A stretch of DNA of 64,000 nt from Salinimicrobium catena. Lineage in GTDB: Bacteria; Bacteroidota; Bacteroidia; Flavobacteriales; Flavobacteriaceae. The notes beneath the pieces were generated by a model. It was not told the origin of the DNA. It did not search any database and saw nothing but the letters and a program-made list of their open reading frames with translations. This document shows, in pieces, positions 51,685 through 62,236 of the stretch. Every line of letters starts with the position of its first letter. Position 1 is the stretch's first letter. Location of the stretch: positions 620,001-684,000 of the forward strand of contig NZ_FNGG01000001.1 of assembly GCF_900102915.1 (NCBI RefSeq), read 5' to 3'. The position numbers and the translations under genes are program-made.

Positions 51685-52671
51685 TTAATATTTATGATGC
51701 TGGACTGTAACTGCTTTTTCCAGAAAGTGGAGCGCTCTTTTTTCATGATAGAATTCCGGCCCCGGCAGGGTGAAGCCAACATGTCCGCCGTGATCGGGAA
51801 CCTCCAGGTGAAGGAACTCGGATGCTTCTGCAATACCGGTAGGATAAGAGGAATTGCATAAAAAGGAATCGTCCCGGGCATTGATGAGCAGGGTAGGGAG
51901 ATGGATGTTTTCCAGGAAATGCAGAGAACTGCTTTTCCTGTAGTACTCTTCCGCGTTCTCAAAGCCATGGGCTTTTGAGGTGTAAAGCTCATCGATATCC
52001 CTAAGGGAATTACAGGCTTCTACTTCCTTTTTAGTGAGCTGGTCGGGAAACTTCCTGGCCCGGGACAGTAACTGGGACTTTAATTTGAGTTCAAAACGTT
52101 TGGAATAAACGAAATTGCGGGGCCGCCCAATTTCTCCCAATGAACCGGCCAGATCACAGGGTACTGAAACAGTGACTGCAGCTTTGATCTCAGTGGGAAT
52201 TTTTCTGTTTTCACCAAGATATTTCAGCACTACATTGCCGCCAAGACTGAAACCAATAATGCCGATAACTTCATACTTTCGTGTCTTTAAAATATGATTG
52301 ATCACCTCCTGCAGGTCATCTGTGGCGCCGCCGTGATAGCTTTTGAAATGTCGGTTCAGTTCCTCACTGCAACCCCTGAAATTCATCGCAACGGCATCCC
52401 AGTCATTTCGGCTGAAGATCCTGGCCATGCCTTTCATGTAAGGACGATCTGAACTTCCCGCCAAACCATGCAGGATGATCACCAGCTTTTTGTTTTGGGA
52501 ACCTTCAGCAAAGCTCCAGTCCAGATCGAGAAAATCCCCGTCCTCTAAGGAAATTCTTTCCCGTTCGTATGGCTTCAGCTCTACCTTTCTTAAAGTGGCA
52601 GCATAGATGGTATTCACATCGGCTACCTTATAGATTCCTGAAGGTTGGTATGTGGATCTTTCAAGTGGCAT
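51685..52671 (-). CDS. YheT-type alpha/beta hydrolase
   Basis: This hydrolase of 328 residues has the oxyanion loop LHGLAGSSD (near 66) and the nucleophile elbow GFSLGGNV (Ser near 146). Acid and base are seen in DDSFLCNSSYP and DHGGHVGF near the C-terminus. It belongs to the YheT/ABHD1-3 group of esterases, which are probably lipid or ester hydrolases. The frame extends 48 codons upstream, but the start at 52671 gives the usual N-terminus. A divergent thioesterase gene lies 83 bases upstream. Confidence 0.87.
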   Translation of the reverse strand: MPLERSTYQPSGIYKVADVNTIYAATLRKVELKPYERERISLEDGDFLDLDWSFAEGSQNKKLVIILHGLAGSSDRPYMKGMARIFSRNDWDAVAMNFRGCSEELNRHFKSYHGGATDDLQEVINHILKTRKYEVIGIIGFSLGGNVVLKYLGENRKIPTEIKAAVTVSVPCDLAGSLGEIGRPRNFVYSKRFELKLKSQLLSRARKFPDQLTKKEVEACNSLRDIDELYTSKAHGFENAEEYYRKSSSLHFLENIHLPTLLINARDDSFLCNSSYPTGIAEASEFLHLEVPDHGGHVGFTLPGPEFYHEKRALHFLEKAVTVQHHKY

Positions 52672-52754
52672 TTCAAAAATTTTGGGGAGAAATTTAAAGA
52701 ATAATGCTATGCATGCATAATAAAAAAATAGTAATTTTATCCCAAAATTTGAAT

Positions 52755-53246
52755 ATGTACAAGAAAAGTTTCGAGATAAGATGGAGCGATATTGATGCCA
52801 ACCGCCATCTGGCAAATACTGCCTATATCAATTTTATGAGTCATACCCGTATGGGATTTTTGATGGAAAATGGTTTTGGACATGCCGAAATGGCTCAGCA
52901 TAACCTTGGTCCTGTGGTGTTCTATGAGCACATTTACTATTTCAAAGAGGTATTCGCAGGAAAACCTGTGACGGTTACCTTGCAGTTAAGAGGTCTTTCT
53001 GAAGACGGTATGTACTTCGAATTCGTGCACGATTTCTACGATCACAAAGGCCGCAATTTTGCGAGCTGTGAAATGATGGGCGCCTGGATAGACCTAAAGG
53101 AGCGAAAACTCACCGGACTTCCTGCCGAACTTTTCGCAAAACTGGATGGCCTGGAACATACTTCAGATTTTAGGGTGCTGACCAAAGAAGATACCCGTAA
53201 ATTCGGAAAAAAACCTAAGGAAGATCGCCCGGTTTCAGATCTTTAG
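52755..53246 (+). CDS. Acyl-CoA thioesterase of the hotdog (4HBT) fold
   Basis: The protein of 163 residues starts YKKSFEIRWSDIDANRHLANTAYINF, with the catalytic Asp of the DxDxxxHxxN pattern, then MGFLMENGF. It probably hydrolyses acyl-CoA or acyl-ACP; the natural substrate is unknown. The start at 52755 is supported by homology; an upstream ATG at 52704 would add a hydrophobic extension. The last 32 bases overlap the end of the convergent EamA gene. Confidence 0.88.
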   Translation: MYKKSFEIRWSDIDANRHLANTAYINFMSHTRMGFLMENGFGHAEMAQHNLGPVVFYEHIYYFKEVFAGKPVTVTLQLRGLSEDGMYFEFVHDFYDHKGRNFASCEMMGAWIDLKERKLTGLPAELFAKLDGLEHTSDFRVLTKEDTRKFGKKPKEDRPVSDL

Positions 53247-54129
53247 GCCTGGGTTTCCGCGTTACCATATAAACACCAGCAAAGACCAGCAAGGCCGCAG
53301 ATATCTTAACCGGGTTAAGACTGTCTGCTCCGGTGGCCACGGCATAAAAGATGGCGATAAGCGGTTGCAGGTAAATAAATGCGCTTATGGTTGCTGCGCT
53401 TAGCTCTTTAAGGGCAAAAACGTTGAGCAGGTAAGTCAAAAAGGTGGTACCCACAACCACAAACCCCATTCTTAAAACGGCATGTGCAGGCAGAGCTTGC
53501 CATTTCACTTCCATAAATTCAGAAATGGTGATTGGTAAATTGATGATCACCGCGAAAAGAAACAGCCATTTCATCAAGGTGAAAGAGTGGTATTTCGCGG
53601 TAAGCGGTTTCACCAGGATGAGGTACAATCCGTAGGAAAGAGCATTGACAATCACAAAGAAATTTCCAAGAGGAATGTTGGGAGCATTAGCTATAGACTC
53701 TTTGCTGAAGAAGACCAGCGCCAGCGCTCCTGCAAGACCGGTAACTATGCCCGCAGTCTTAAGCCAGGTGACCCTTTCCCCGATCAATACTGCTGCCAGG
53801 ATAAGCACCAGGATAGGAGAAATGGTGATGATCACCGAACTGTTGATGGGAGTAGTAAGGCTTAGCCCTTTGAAAAAAAGCAGCATGTTGATCACCATTC
53901 CAAAAATGGTACAACCAAGGATCCTGGGCCAGTCGCTGGTGGCGATCTTCTCTTTGGGACCCCAAAAGCTGATGAGCCAGAACAAGATGGCCGCACCCAA
54001 TACCCTCAACAGGATAAAACCGAATGGTTCAATGTAAACGGGCATCAGGCCTTTGGCAACTGTATGATTGATCCCGTAGATGGTGCTGGCTCCGGTTGCC
54101 GCGAAGATCGCCAGCAACCTTTTATTCAT
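53215..54129 (-). CDS. EamA/DMT-family transporter
   Basis: The protein of 304 residues has ten membrane helices in two EamA repeats, beginning ATGASTIYGINHTVAKGLMP. It is only distantly related to the EamA protein at 22.8 kb. Substrate unknown. Its start overlaps the Spx/ArsC-like gene by eight bases, so it is co-transcribed from the DUF3298 gene on. Its 3' end overlaps the thioesterase gene on the other strand for 32 bases. Confidence 0.88.
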   Translation of the reverse strand: MNKRLLAIFAATGASTIYGINHTVAKGLMPVYIEPFGFILLRVLGAAILFWLISFWGPKEKIATSDWPRILGCTIFGMVINMLLFFKGLSLTTPINSSVIITISPILVLILAAVLIGERVTWLKTAGIVTGLAGALALVFFSKESIANAPNIPLGNFFVIVNALSYGLYLILVKPLTAKYHSFTLMKWLFLFAVIINLPITISEFMEVKWQALPAHAVLRMGFVVVGTTFLTYLLNVFALKELSAATISAFIYLQPLIAIFYAVATGADSLNPVKISAALLVFAGVYMVTRKPRPKDLKPGDLP

Positions 54130-54475
54130 GAAGTGATTTTTTGGCGGCTTCTACAGTGCTTTTGGAATTCCCGATGAAAATGTCATTTTCATTCACGATC
54201 ACCGGCCGCTTTAAAAACGTATAATGTTCCAGCAGCAGGTTCTTGTAATCGTCTTTGGTAAGTTCCTTATTTTTCAGATCCCGCTCCTTGTAAAGCCTCG
54301 CCCTCTTATTGAACAGCTTTTCATAACTGCCCGAAAGCTTTTTAAGGTCGTCCAGCTGCTCTTCGGTTAGCGGTTCTTTTTTTATATCCTGTAATGTGTA
54401 AGAATCCGGCGCGTCAATTTCCTTTAGAATTCTTTTGCAGGTATCGCAGGTAGAGAGATAGTAGATTTTTTTCAT
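54122..54475 (-). CDS. ArsC/Spx/YffB-family thioredoxin-fold protein
   Basis: This 117-residue protein has the motif YLSTCDTCKRILKEI (residues 6-20) with Cys10 and Cys13, and later HYTFLKRPVIVNEND. The family holds arsenate reductases, Spx regulators and the YffB group. Arsenate reductases use a Cys near Arg residues and a RPV stretch, which is present. No arsenic genes are adjacent, so a housekeeping oxidoreductase role is just as likely. Confidence 0.85.
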   Translation of the reverse strand: MKKIYYLSTCDTCKRILKEIDAPDSYTLQDIKKEPLTEEQLDDLKKLSGSYEKLFNKRARLYKERDLKNKELTKDDYKNLLLEHYTFLKRPVIVNENDIFIGNSKSTVEAAKKSLHE

Positions 54476-54491
54476 TTCTTTTTTTGCAAAA

Positions 54492-55256
54492 CTATTGATT
54501 CTTGAGAAATGGCCTAACCTCTTCTATGGGTATTTCCATGTAGATATCTCCATCGGCGTAAGGAGCGATCTCATATGAGTTGTAGATGAGGATTACTTTC
54601 TCATCTGTGAAACCGATGTTTGCCGGTAAATGAAAAGCTTCATTCTCGAACCAGAAGCCGGTACTGTTGATGTTGTCTTCTGCAGGAATCTCATGTTCCT
54701 TACGGAAGCGCTGTTCAGCGTATTTTTTGAATTCGGGGGTGAAAATATCTTTCCAGGAAAGCTGTTCTCCCGTTTGAGGGTCAAAATTCAGAAATGAAAG
54801 ATTCTTATATCCGTGAGCCCCGCCGCTAAAGATCTCGGTGGTGACGCCAATGCAAAGCAGTTGTTCGTCCTGCCTATAAATGCTTTGGTTAAGATAAGCC
54901 TCCCACGGCGGTTCACTGCTGAAGCTTTGCAATGCTTTTTTGTAATCGCTGATAAAGCTTTCGGTTAGCTCCTCTAAAGTGTTGATCTTCGGATCTTCTT
55001 CGGAAGAGATCGTAGAGATCACATGATCTTTGAGAGCGTTATTGATCTTTTCGGAAACTCCTTGAGGGCCTTTCGCTTTCAGAACCTCGAGCGAAATGAT
55101 GCTGCAGTCATATTCCGCAGTGTCACAATTCTCACCCGCTTTTTTTACAAAAGTTTGCTTTTCAAAGCGCAGTGGAATTTCTGTTGATTTTTTTTCGTCC
55201 TGGCAGGCCGAGAAGAGAAGGACGATCAATAAGATCTGAAGGATTCTCAGGGTCAT
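54492..55256 (-). CDS. DUF3298/DUF4163 (RsiV-like) lipoprotein
   Basis: A lipoprotein signal ends in LFSAC (Cys18). Residues 45-150 match DUF4163 (PdaC/deacetylase-like), and 150-250 match DUF3298, with SGGAHGYKNLSFLNFD and the tail PFLKNQ. The family includes RsiV, a lysozyme-sensing anti-sigma factor, and extracellular deacetylase accessory domains. Here there is no membrane anchor other than the lipid, so a lysozyme or cell-wall binding role is speculative. It heads the three-gene unit with the ArsC-like and EamA genes. Confidence 0.83.
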   Translation of the reverse strand: MTLRILQILLIVLLFSACQDEKKSTEIPLRFEKQTFVKKAGENCDTAEYDCSIISLEVLKAKGPQGVSEKINNALKDHVISTISSEEDPKINTLEELTESFISDYKKALQSFSSEPPWEAYLNQSIYRQDEQLLCIGVTTEIFSGGAHGYKNLSFLNFDPQTGEQLSWKDIFTPEFKKYAEQRFRKEHEIPAEDNINSTGFWFENEAFHLPANIGFTDEKVILIYNSYEIAPYADGDIYMEIPIEEVRPFLKNQ

Positions 55257-55295
55257 GAAATTGGTTTGTTAAACTGCTCTGAAAGGTAAGGGCTA

Positions 55296-55328
55296 TTTTG
55301 AGAATGCCCAAAGCATATGCTACATTTG
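55296..55328 (+). promoter_or_regulatory. Promoter of the cystathionine gamma-synthase-family gene
   Basis: TTTTG (55296-55300), 20 bases and TACATTTG (55321-55328) match the Bacteroidota consensus in full. The element overlaps an upstream in-frame ATG at 55317 and decides for the start at 55350. Confidence 0.7.
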
Positions 55329-55349
55329 TCTCTTATAATCGTGGAAAAT

Positions 55350-56492
55350 ATGAAATTCAATACTAAGGCTATTCACGGCGGACAGGAGAACACCGATCCG
55401 GCTTATGGTTCGGTGATGCCGCCTATATATCAAACCAGTACCTATAAGCAGAGCACCCCGGGCGGGCACAAAGGATTCGAATATTCCCGAAGCGGCAACC
55501 CGACCCGTGCTGCCCTGGAGAAAGCTGTTGCCAGCATTGAAAACGGAAGTTTCGGGCTGGCTTTCGGTTCCGGTCTTGCAGCGATAGACGCGGTGATGAA
55601 AATGTTCAAACCGGGAGATGAGATCATTTCTACCAATGATCTTTATGGAGGTTCTTACCGACTTTTTACAAAGATCTTCCAGAACCTGGGCATTAAATTC
55701 CATTTTGTGGGCATGAACGATGCCGCGAATATTGAAGATTTTATCAATGAAAAAACAAGGTTGGTTTGGGTGGAGACGCCAACCAATCCAACAATGAAGA
55801 TCATTGACATTGAAGAGGTCTCTAAAATTGCGAAAAAGCATGACCTGCTGCTGGCGGTTGACAATACTTTTGCCACTCCTTATTTGCAGCAGCCTTTGGA
55901 ACTTGGTGCCGATATAGTGATGCACAGTGCCACCAAGTATCTTGGCGGACACAGTGATGTGGTGATGGGCTGCCTGGTGGTGAAAGAGGAAGAGCTGGCT
56001 AAAAAGCTGCGTTTCATCCAGAATGCCAGCGGCGCGGTTTGCGGACCTATGGACAGCTTTCTAGTGTTGAGAGGGATCAAGACCCTGCACATAAGGATGC
56101 AAAGGCACTGTGAGAATGGAGCAGCGGTAGCAGGCTTCCTTAAGGATCACCCAAAAGTAGATAAGGTTTACTGGCCGGGGTTTGAAGACCATCCCAATCA
56201 CGAGATCGCCAAAGTGCAGATGAAAGATTTTGGGGGAATGATCTCCTTTACCACTAAGGAAGGTTCTTTGGAGAGCGCTGTGAAGATCGTTGAAAACCTC
56301 AAGATCTTTACTCTCGCCGAATCTTTGGGAGGAGTAGAATCTCTCGCCGGGCACCCGGCAAGTATGACCCACGCTTCCATTCCAAAGGAGGAAAGAGCAA
56401 AGACAGGGATAGTGGATTCCCTAATCCGTCTGAGCGTTGGAATTGAGGACGAAGAAGACCTTATTAATGACCTAAAGCAGGCACTGAAATAA
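55350..56492 (+). CDS. Cystathionine gamma-synthase/beta-lyase-family PLP enzyme
   Basis: This PLP-dependent enzyme of sulfur amino acid metabolism has 380 residues starting MKFNTKAIHGGQ. The motifs are YSRSGNPTR near residue 50, VDNTFATPYLQQP near 170, and the PLP lysine in SATKYLGGHSDVVMG (near 195). The substitution pattern after it (ESLAGHPASMTHASI) is shared by cystathionine gamma-synthases and gamma-lyases, so the exact reaction is not resolved. It has a strong promoter and is monocistronic. The spacer behind it has only a weak GGCC-based hairpin. Confidence 0.9.
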   Translation: MKFNTKAIHGGQENTDPAYGSVMPPIYQTSTYKQSTPGGHKGFEYSRSGNPTRAALEKAVASIENGSFGLAFGSGLAAIDAVMKMFKPGDEIISTNDLYGGSYRLFTKIFQNLGIKFHFVGMNDAANIEDFINEKTRLVWVETPTNPTMKIIDIEEVSKIAKKHDLLLAVDNTFATPYLQQPLELGADIVMHSATKYLGGHSDVVMGCLVVKEEELAKKLRFIQNASGAVCGPMDSFLVLRGIKTLHIRMQRHCENGAAVAGFLKDHPKVDKVYWPGFEDHPNHEIAKVQMKDFGGMISFTTKEGSLESAVKIVENLKIFTLAESLGGVESLAGHPASMTHASIPKEERAKTGIVDSLIRLSVGIEDEEDLINDLKQALK

Positions 56493-56544
56493 AATCCTGT
56501 AAAAATTTAAAACTGGCCGTTCAATTTTTGTGTGGCCTTTTTTG

Positions 56545-57321
56545 TTAAAAGTTGAGGTAGTAGATATACCCGAAATTAAGCCAGAACATCATGTCGTTGA
56601 ATTTGTTCTGCGGATTGTCATGATCCAGCCCGTCAATCCAATCGGTGTTGTAATACCGCCATTGCAGGTTTACCACCAGATCGCTAAAAGGAGCGACCTT
56701 ATAACGGGTGCCGATCCCCAGAACTATGGACCATGTAGAACCGGCCTCCTGACTCACTCCACCCTGGAAGGTATGAAAAAGATAATCTTCTAAAGGTTCG
56801 CCTAACTCAGAATAGGTATATGGATCATATTCAACAAAATTGAACCCAAGGCTGGCAAAAGGGGAAATGGGATAGGCGTAAGCGGTATAATCCCTTATGC
56901 TGAAAGGGTAGTATTCCAGGTGCGCACCCATTTCAAATACTTTTGTTGATCCTATCATATTCCGTAAAAGTCCATTGGGACCCTCATTTCTGGCTATAGG
57001 TCCAAAATGGTTAAGCTCTCCCCAGTGGTAATCCACTTCTGCGCGAATCCTGAAGTGGTCATTAAAATACGTATCGCGGGTGTAGCAGTTACAATCTGCC
57101 CGGTAAGCGAAATTAATGTAATAGACCAGCCCCACTCCAATTCCGGTGTTGGAGGTGTTGGTCTCCATGTTGTAGCGCAGGCCGTAGTCGGTGTAATAAG
57201 CCACGGGTCCTGCCACGATCCCGATTTCCTGTCCCAGCAAACCTTTTTGTGCAAGAGCGCTCTCTTTTCCGAAGAAAAAAAGAAGCATTACTATGCAAAG
57301 GGTTCTGGTTAGGTTGGTCAT
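56545..57321 (-). CDS. THC0290_0291-like secreted protein of unknown function
   Basis: A signal peptide ends near SALAQ (residue 22). The rest is a beta-barrel-like protein with alternating aromatic residues, ending in FGYIYYLNF, a terminal Phe as in many outer-membrane barrels. The segment NFAYRADCNCYTRDTYFNDHFRIRAEVDYH is characteristic of a flavobacterial family I know as THC0290_0291. The function is unknown. The start at 57321 gives the signal peptide; an extended frame begins at 57363. The 183-base divergent spacer holds the gdhA promoter. Confidence 0.78.
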   Translation of the reverse strand: MTNLTRTLCIVMLLFFFGKESALAQKGLLGQEIGIVAGPVAYYTDYGLRYNMETNTSNTGIGVGLVYYINFAYRADCNCYTRDTYFNDHFRIRAEVDYHWGELNHFGPIARNEGPNGLLRNMIGSTKVFEMGAHLEYYPFSIRDYTAYAYPISPFASLGFNFVEYDPYTYSELGEPLEDYLFHTFQGGVSQEAGSTWSIVLGIGTRYKVAPFSDLVVNLQWRYYNTDWIDGLDHDNPQNKFNDMMFWLNFGYIYYLNF

Positions 57322-57426
57322 AAGAAAAACGGTCTTAAACAAATATATAAATTTATAACCCAAGATTGTCCGAATTATTACCCCTTCAGGAATACCTTAA
57401 AATAAAAAGGAATATAAAAATTTTAA

Positions 57427-58848
<1,422 letters not shown>

Positions 58849-58872
58849 GACTTCAAATAATAACTTCCTTCT

Positions 58873-58906
58873 GAAAAAGCCGCTTTTTGCGGCTTTTTCT
58901 TTTTTA
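58873..58906 (+). terminator. Intrinsic terminator after gdhA
   Basis: GAAAAAGCCGC (58873-58883) and GCGGCTTTTTC (58889-58899) pair perfectly over a five-T loop, and T follows to 58906. Confidence 0.9.
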
Positions 58907-58926
58907 AAGAGGAATTTCAAATATTG

Positions 58927-58934
58927 TATTTTTG
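58927..58934 (+). promoter_or_regulatory. -7 element of recO
   Basis: TATTTTTG fits TAnnTTTG and lies 41 bases before the recO ATG. A -33 element is not evident. Confidence 0.4.
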
Positions 58935-58975
58935 GGAATCTGAATTCTTCAATAAATGATTCAGGCGGGCAAAAC

Positions 58976-59695
58976 ATGTTGATCACCACTAAAGCCATAG
59001 TATTTAGCGCACTCAAATATGGGGAGGCCGATCTTATTGTGAAATGTTTCACCGAAAAGAGCGGATTAAAGACCTATCTGCTTCGGGGGGTGCTGAAATC
59101 CAAAAAGGGGAAGTTGAAAGCCTCTCTTTTTCAGCCTTTGACGCAGTTAGAGATCGTTGCCCAGCACAAGGATAAGGGCAGTCTGGAATACATCAGGGAA
59201 GCTAAGCTGCTTGTGCCTTATGAAAGCCTGCACACCAACATCCTGAAATCTGCCGTGGTGATGTTCCTTTCTGAAGTGCTTCGGAATGCTATCAAAGAGG
59301 AAGAGGCGAATTTTCCGCTTTTTACCTTTCTTGAAATGTCTCTGTTGTGGTTCGATCAAAATGAAAAAACTGCGAATTTTCATTTGTGGTTTATGTTGGA
59401 GCTAACCCGCTTTCTTGGTTTTTATCCCGATGATTCTCAAAGAGATGGGGAGGTTTTTAACCTGGAAGATGGTAGCTTTGAGTATGCGGAGACCAACAAC
59501 AGCTGCATTTCTGACGAAAATGTTTTTCAATTGAAGCAGTTCTTAGGCACAAACTTTGATGAAATTTCGCACATTAAAATGAACCAGGTCACCCGTTCCC
59601 GGTTTTTATTGATGTTGCTGAATTATTATGAAATTCACCTGCACGGCTTTCATAAGCCAAAGTCCTTAGGGGTGCTCAATGAAATTTACAGTTAA
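58976..59695 (+). CDS. recO: DNA repair protein RecO
   Basis: RecO anneals single strands and helps load RecA with RecF/RecR. The protein of 239 residues starts with an OB-fold motif (MLITTKAIVFSALKYGEADLIVKCF), as usual in this family. The helical C-terminal domain carries FLGTNFDEISHIKMNQVTR and ends with YYEIHLHGFHKPKSL. The four-Cys zinc site of some RecO proteins is not visible. Its stop overlaps the start of the TonB receptor by one base (TAATG). Confidence 0.93.
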   Translation: MLITTKAIVFSALKYGEADLIVKCFTEKSGLKTYLLRGVLKSKKGKLKASLFQPLTQLEIVAQHKDKGSLEYIREAKLLVPYESLHTNILKSAVVMFLSEVLRNAIKEEEANFPLFTFLEMSLLWFDQNEKTANFHLWFMLELTRFLGFYPDDSQRDGEVFNLEDGSFEYAETNNSCISDENVFQLKQFLGTNFDEISHIKMNQVTRSRFLLMLLNYYEIHLHGFHKPKSLGVLNEIYS

Positions 59696-62100
59696 TGAGA
59701 TTGAAAATTACCTTTATCCTGTTATTCCTCACTACTACTATAGCCTGGTCGCAGGAGATCACCGTATTAGATTCAGAATCAGGCGACCCTATCTTTAATG
59801 TCGCCATTTTTAACAGGGACAAGACTAAAAGTACTCTTACTAATTTCGACGGTAAGGCCAATATTTCGGCATTTTCTGAAGGAGAGATCCTATTTTTCAG
59901 ACATGTAAGTCACAGAGAATTCCATGCTACCAAGAAGCAATTGAAGCTTAAAAAAAACCTTGTGTTGCTTGAGCCACAGGATCTCACCCTTGATGAGGTG
60001 GTGCTTTCAGTAGCCGGTTTCGAACAGAAGAAAAAAGATCTGGTGCAGAAAGTGGTCACCCTGAACCAAAAAGATATTATCACATCCAGCCCCCAAACCG
60101 CTGCCGATCTTATGGAAAAGTCGGGACAGGTATATGTGCAGAAAAGTCAGTTGGGGGGTGGAAGCCCAATGATTCGAGGTTTTGCTACTAACCGGTTATT
60201 GATCACCGTAGACGGGGTGCGAATGAATACCGCTATTTTTAGAGGTGGAAATGTACAGAACATTATTTCCATTGATCCCCTGGCGATTGAAAAGACCGAA
60301 ATAATCATTGGACCGGGTTCTGTTGTTTACGGAAGTGATGCTATTGGTGGGGTCATGAATTTCTATACTCTCAATCCCGCATATTCTCTGAAAAAAGACG
60401 GTTCGCTTTCCGGAAAGGCTTATGGGCGCTACGCGACGGCCAACGAAGAAAAGACCGGTCATTTTGATGTGGCTTACGGCAAGGAAGACTGGGCGCTGCT
60501 CACCAGTCTCAGCTATTCAGATTTTGGGGACATGAAAATGGGAAGCCATGGGCCGGAGGAATATTTGCGGCCGGAATATGTAGTTCGCAGGGATGGGCAG
60601 GATGTTGTAGTTGAGAACGATGATCCAAAGGTGCAGGTGCCAACAGGTTATGATCAGGTGAATTTTCTGCAGAAAGTGAGATACAGACCTACCCAGGACT
60701 GGGACCTGAATCTGGGGGTGATCTATACCACGACCTCAGATTATCCCCGCTATGACAGGTTGTACAGAAAGAGGGACGGGCAGTTACGTGCCGGGGAGTG
60801 GTATTATGGGCCGCAGCGATGGCTACAGACCAATTTTCAGGTGAACAAACTGGGTGACGGAAGTTTTTATGATGAAGCGAAACTTACGGCGGCCTATCAG
60901 TTTTTTGAAGAAGGAAGAAATGACCGGGATTTTGGAAAAGAAACGTTGTTCGAGACCGATGAACATGTAGATGCCTGGTCGGCCAATCTCGACTTTAAAA
61001 AAGAGCTCTTCGGAAGTAAGTTCCACTACGGACTGGAATATGTGCTGAACGAAGTGAATTCTGAAGGAAAAGAGACCAATGTGGTAAACGGCAGCAGTGT
61101 TTCAGGTTCCTCGCGCTATCCTGATGATAGCCGATGGCAATCTATGGCTGCGTATGGAAGTTTATTCTGGAAATTGTCTCCCGATCTTTCCTTAAACACC
61201 GGTGCCAGGTACAACCACGTGCTCCTGAATGCGACTTTTGACGAAGATGTTTATGACTTTCCCTTTTCAGACGCCGATATCAATACCGGAGCCCTTACCG
61301 GGAGTGCAGGTTTGAATTGGCAGCAAAATAAAGTCATTGGATGGCAGCTCAATTTATCTACAGCTTTTAGAGCACCGAATATTGACGATGTTGGGAAGAT
61401 CTTTGATTCGGCACCCGGAATGGTAGTGGTGCCAAACCCCGATCTTAAACCAGAAACCGCTTATAACGCCGAGTTGGGAACCCGTCTGAATTTTTCTAAG
61501 GTAGTGCAACTGGAAGTGGCGGGATATTACACTTATCTTGACGATGCCATGGTGCGCCGGGATTACAGCCTTGATGGCGAGACCGTGATCGACTATCATG
61601 GGGAACCCAGCAGGGTACAGGCTATCCAGAACGCAGCTCACGCCCGCGTGTATGGAATAGAAGCCGGCACTAAGGTCAAATTTTCAGAAAAGTTGAAATT
61701 CACCTCCCAGATAAGCCTTACCGAGGGAGAGGAGGAACAGGATGACGGCAGCACTGCTCCGTTAAGGCATGCCGCACCATTTTTCGGGAGAGCGCATTTG
61801 GTTTGGGAAAATGAGAAGTTAAGACTGGATCTTTTTACCGTTTACAATGGCGAAATAGCGTATGAAGATCTTGCGCCGAGTGAGCAGGATAAGGGTTATC
61901 TGTATGCGGTTGATGAGAACGGAAATCCTTACTCTCCGGAGTGGTATACGCTGAATTTTACCACTCAATACCAGCTTGGTGATGACTGGCTGGCAACGGC
62001 TTCCATTGAAAATATTACAGATCAGCGTTACCGTACCTATTCTTCGGGAATCGCAGCGGCAGGCAGAAATCTGATCGTGGCGTTGCAGTATTCTTTTTAA
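59695..62100 (+). CDS. TonB-dependent outer-membrane receptor, heme-receptor-like
   Basis: This 801-residue receptor has a signal peptide (to about 20), a carboxypeptidase-regulatory-like N-terminal domain (about 21-95), a plug (to about 240) and a beta-barrel ending in ALQYSF. The FRAPNIDD and VPNPDLKPE boxes of heme/hemoglobin receptors are present, but no His lies between them, although known heme receptors carry a ligand His there. The substrate may therefore differ, for instance another metal complex. It is coupled to recO by a one-base overlap, an unusual pairing. Confidence 0.88.
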   Translation: MRLKITFILLFLTTTIAWSQEITVLDSESGDPIFNVAIFNRDKTKSTLTNFDGKANISAFSEGEILFFRHVSHREFHATKKQLKLKKNLVLLEPQDLTLDEVVLSVAGFEQKKKDLVQKVVTLNQKDIITSSPQTAADLMEKSGQVYVQKSQLGGGSPMIRGFATNRLLITVDGVRMNTAIFRGGNVQNIISIDPLAIEKTEIIIGPGSVVYGSDAIGGVMNFYTLNPAYSLKKDGSLSGKAYGRYATANEEKTGHFDVAYGKEDWALLTSLSYSDFGDMKMGSHGPEEYLRPEYVVRRDGQDVVVENDDPKVQVPTGYDQVNFLQKVRYRPTQDWDLNLGVIYTTTSDYPRYDRLYRKRDGQLRAGEWYYGPQRWLQTNFQVNKLGDGSFYDEAKLTAAYQFFEEGRNDRDFGKETLFETDEHVDAWSANLDFKKELFGSKFHYGLEYVLNEVNSEGKETNVVNGSSVSGSSRYPDDSRWQSMAAYGSLFWKLSPDLSLNTGARYNHVLLNATFDEDVYDFPFSDADINTGALTGSAGLNWQQNKVIGWQLNLSTAFRAPNIDDVGKIFDSAPGMVVVPNPDLKPETAYNAELGTRLNFSKVVQLEVAGYYTYLDDAMVRRDYSLDGETVIDYHGEPSRVQAIQNAAHARVYGIEAGTKVKFSEKLKFTSQISLTEGEEEQDDGSTAPLRHAAPFFGRAHLVWENEKLRLDLFTVYNGEIAYEDLAPSEQDKGYLYAVDENGNPYSPEWYTLNFTTQYQLGDDWLATASIENITDQRYRTYSSGIAAAGRNLIVALQYSF

Positions 62101-62236
62101 AGAGGGAAAAACAGCTGGTTCGTTTTCAGAGGATTATATTTCGAAATCTTTTGAAGGTCAACAGGTTTTCCCGATTTAAACCCTTGTTTTTGTCAAAAAT
62201 CATTATTTTCGCGCATCTATTAGAAAGACCGAAGTA

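Noticed and set aside
51627-51992. Minus-strand frame overlapping the end of the YheT-like hydrolase gene in another phase
   Set aside because: The hydrolase frame continues through its catalytic His here, so the other phase is a shadow and no frameshift is needed.
52708-52719. Perfect 12-bp palindrome TATGCATGCATA between the hydrolase and thioesterase genes
   Set aside because: Twelve-base palindromes are expected several times by chance in 64 kb, and no matching second site or nearby regulator gene was seen.
56505-56545. Weak hairpin after the cystathionine gamma-synthase-family gene
   Set aside because: Only GGCC can pair with GGCC, over a long loop. T follows, but the stem is too weak to call a terminator.
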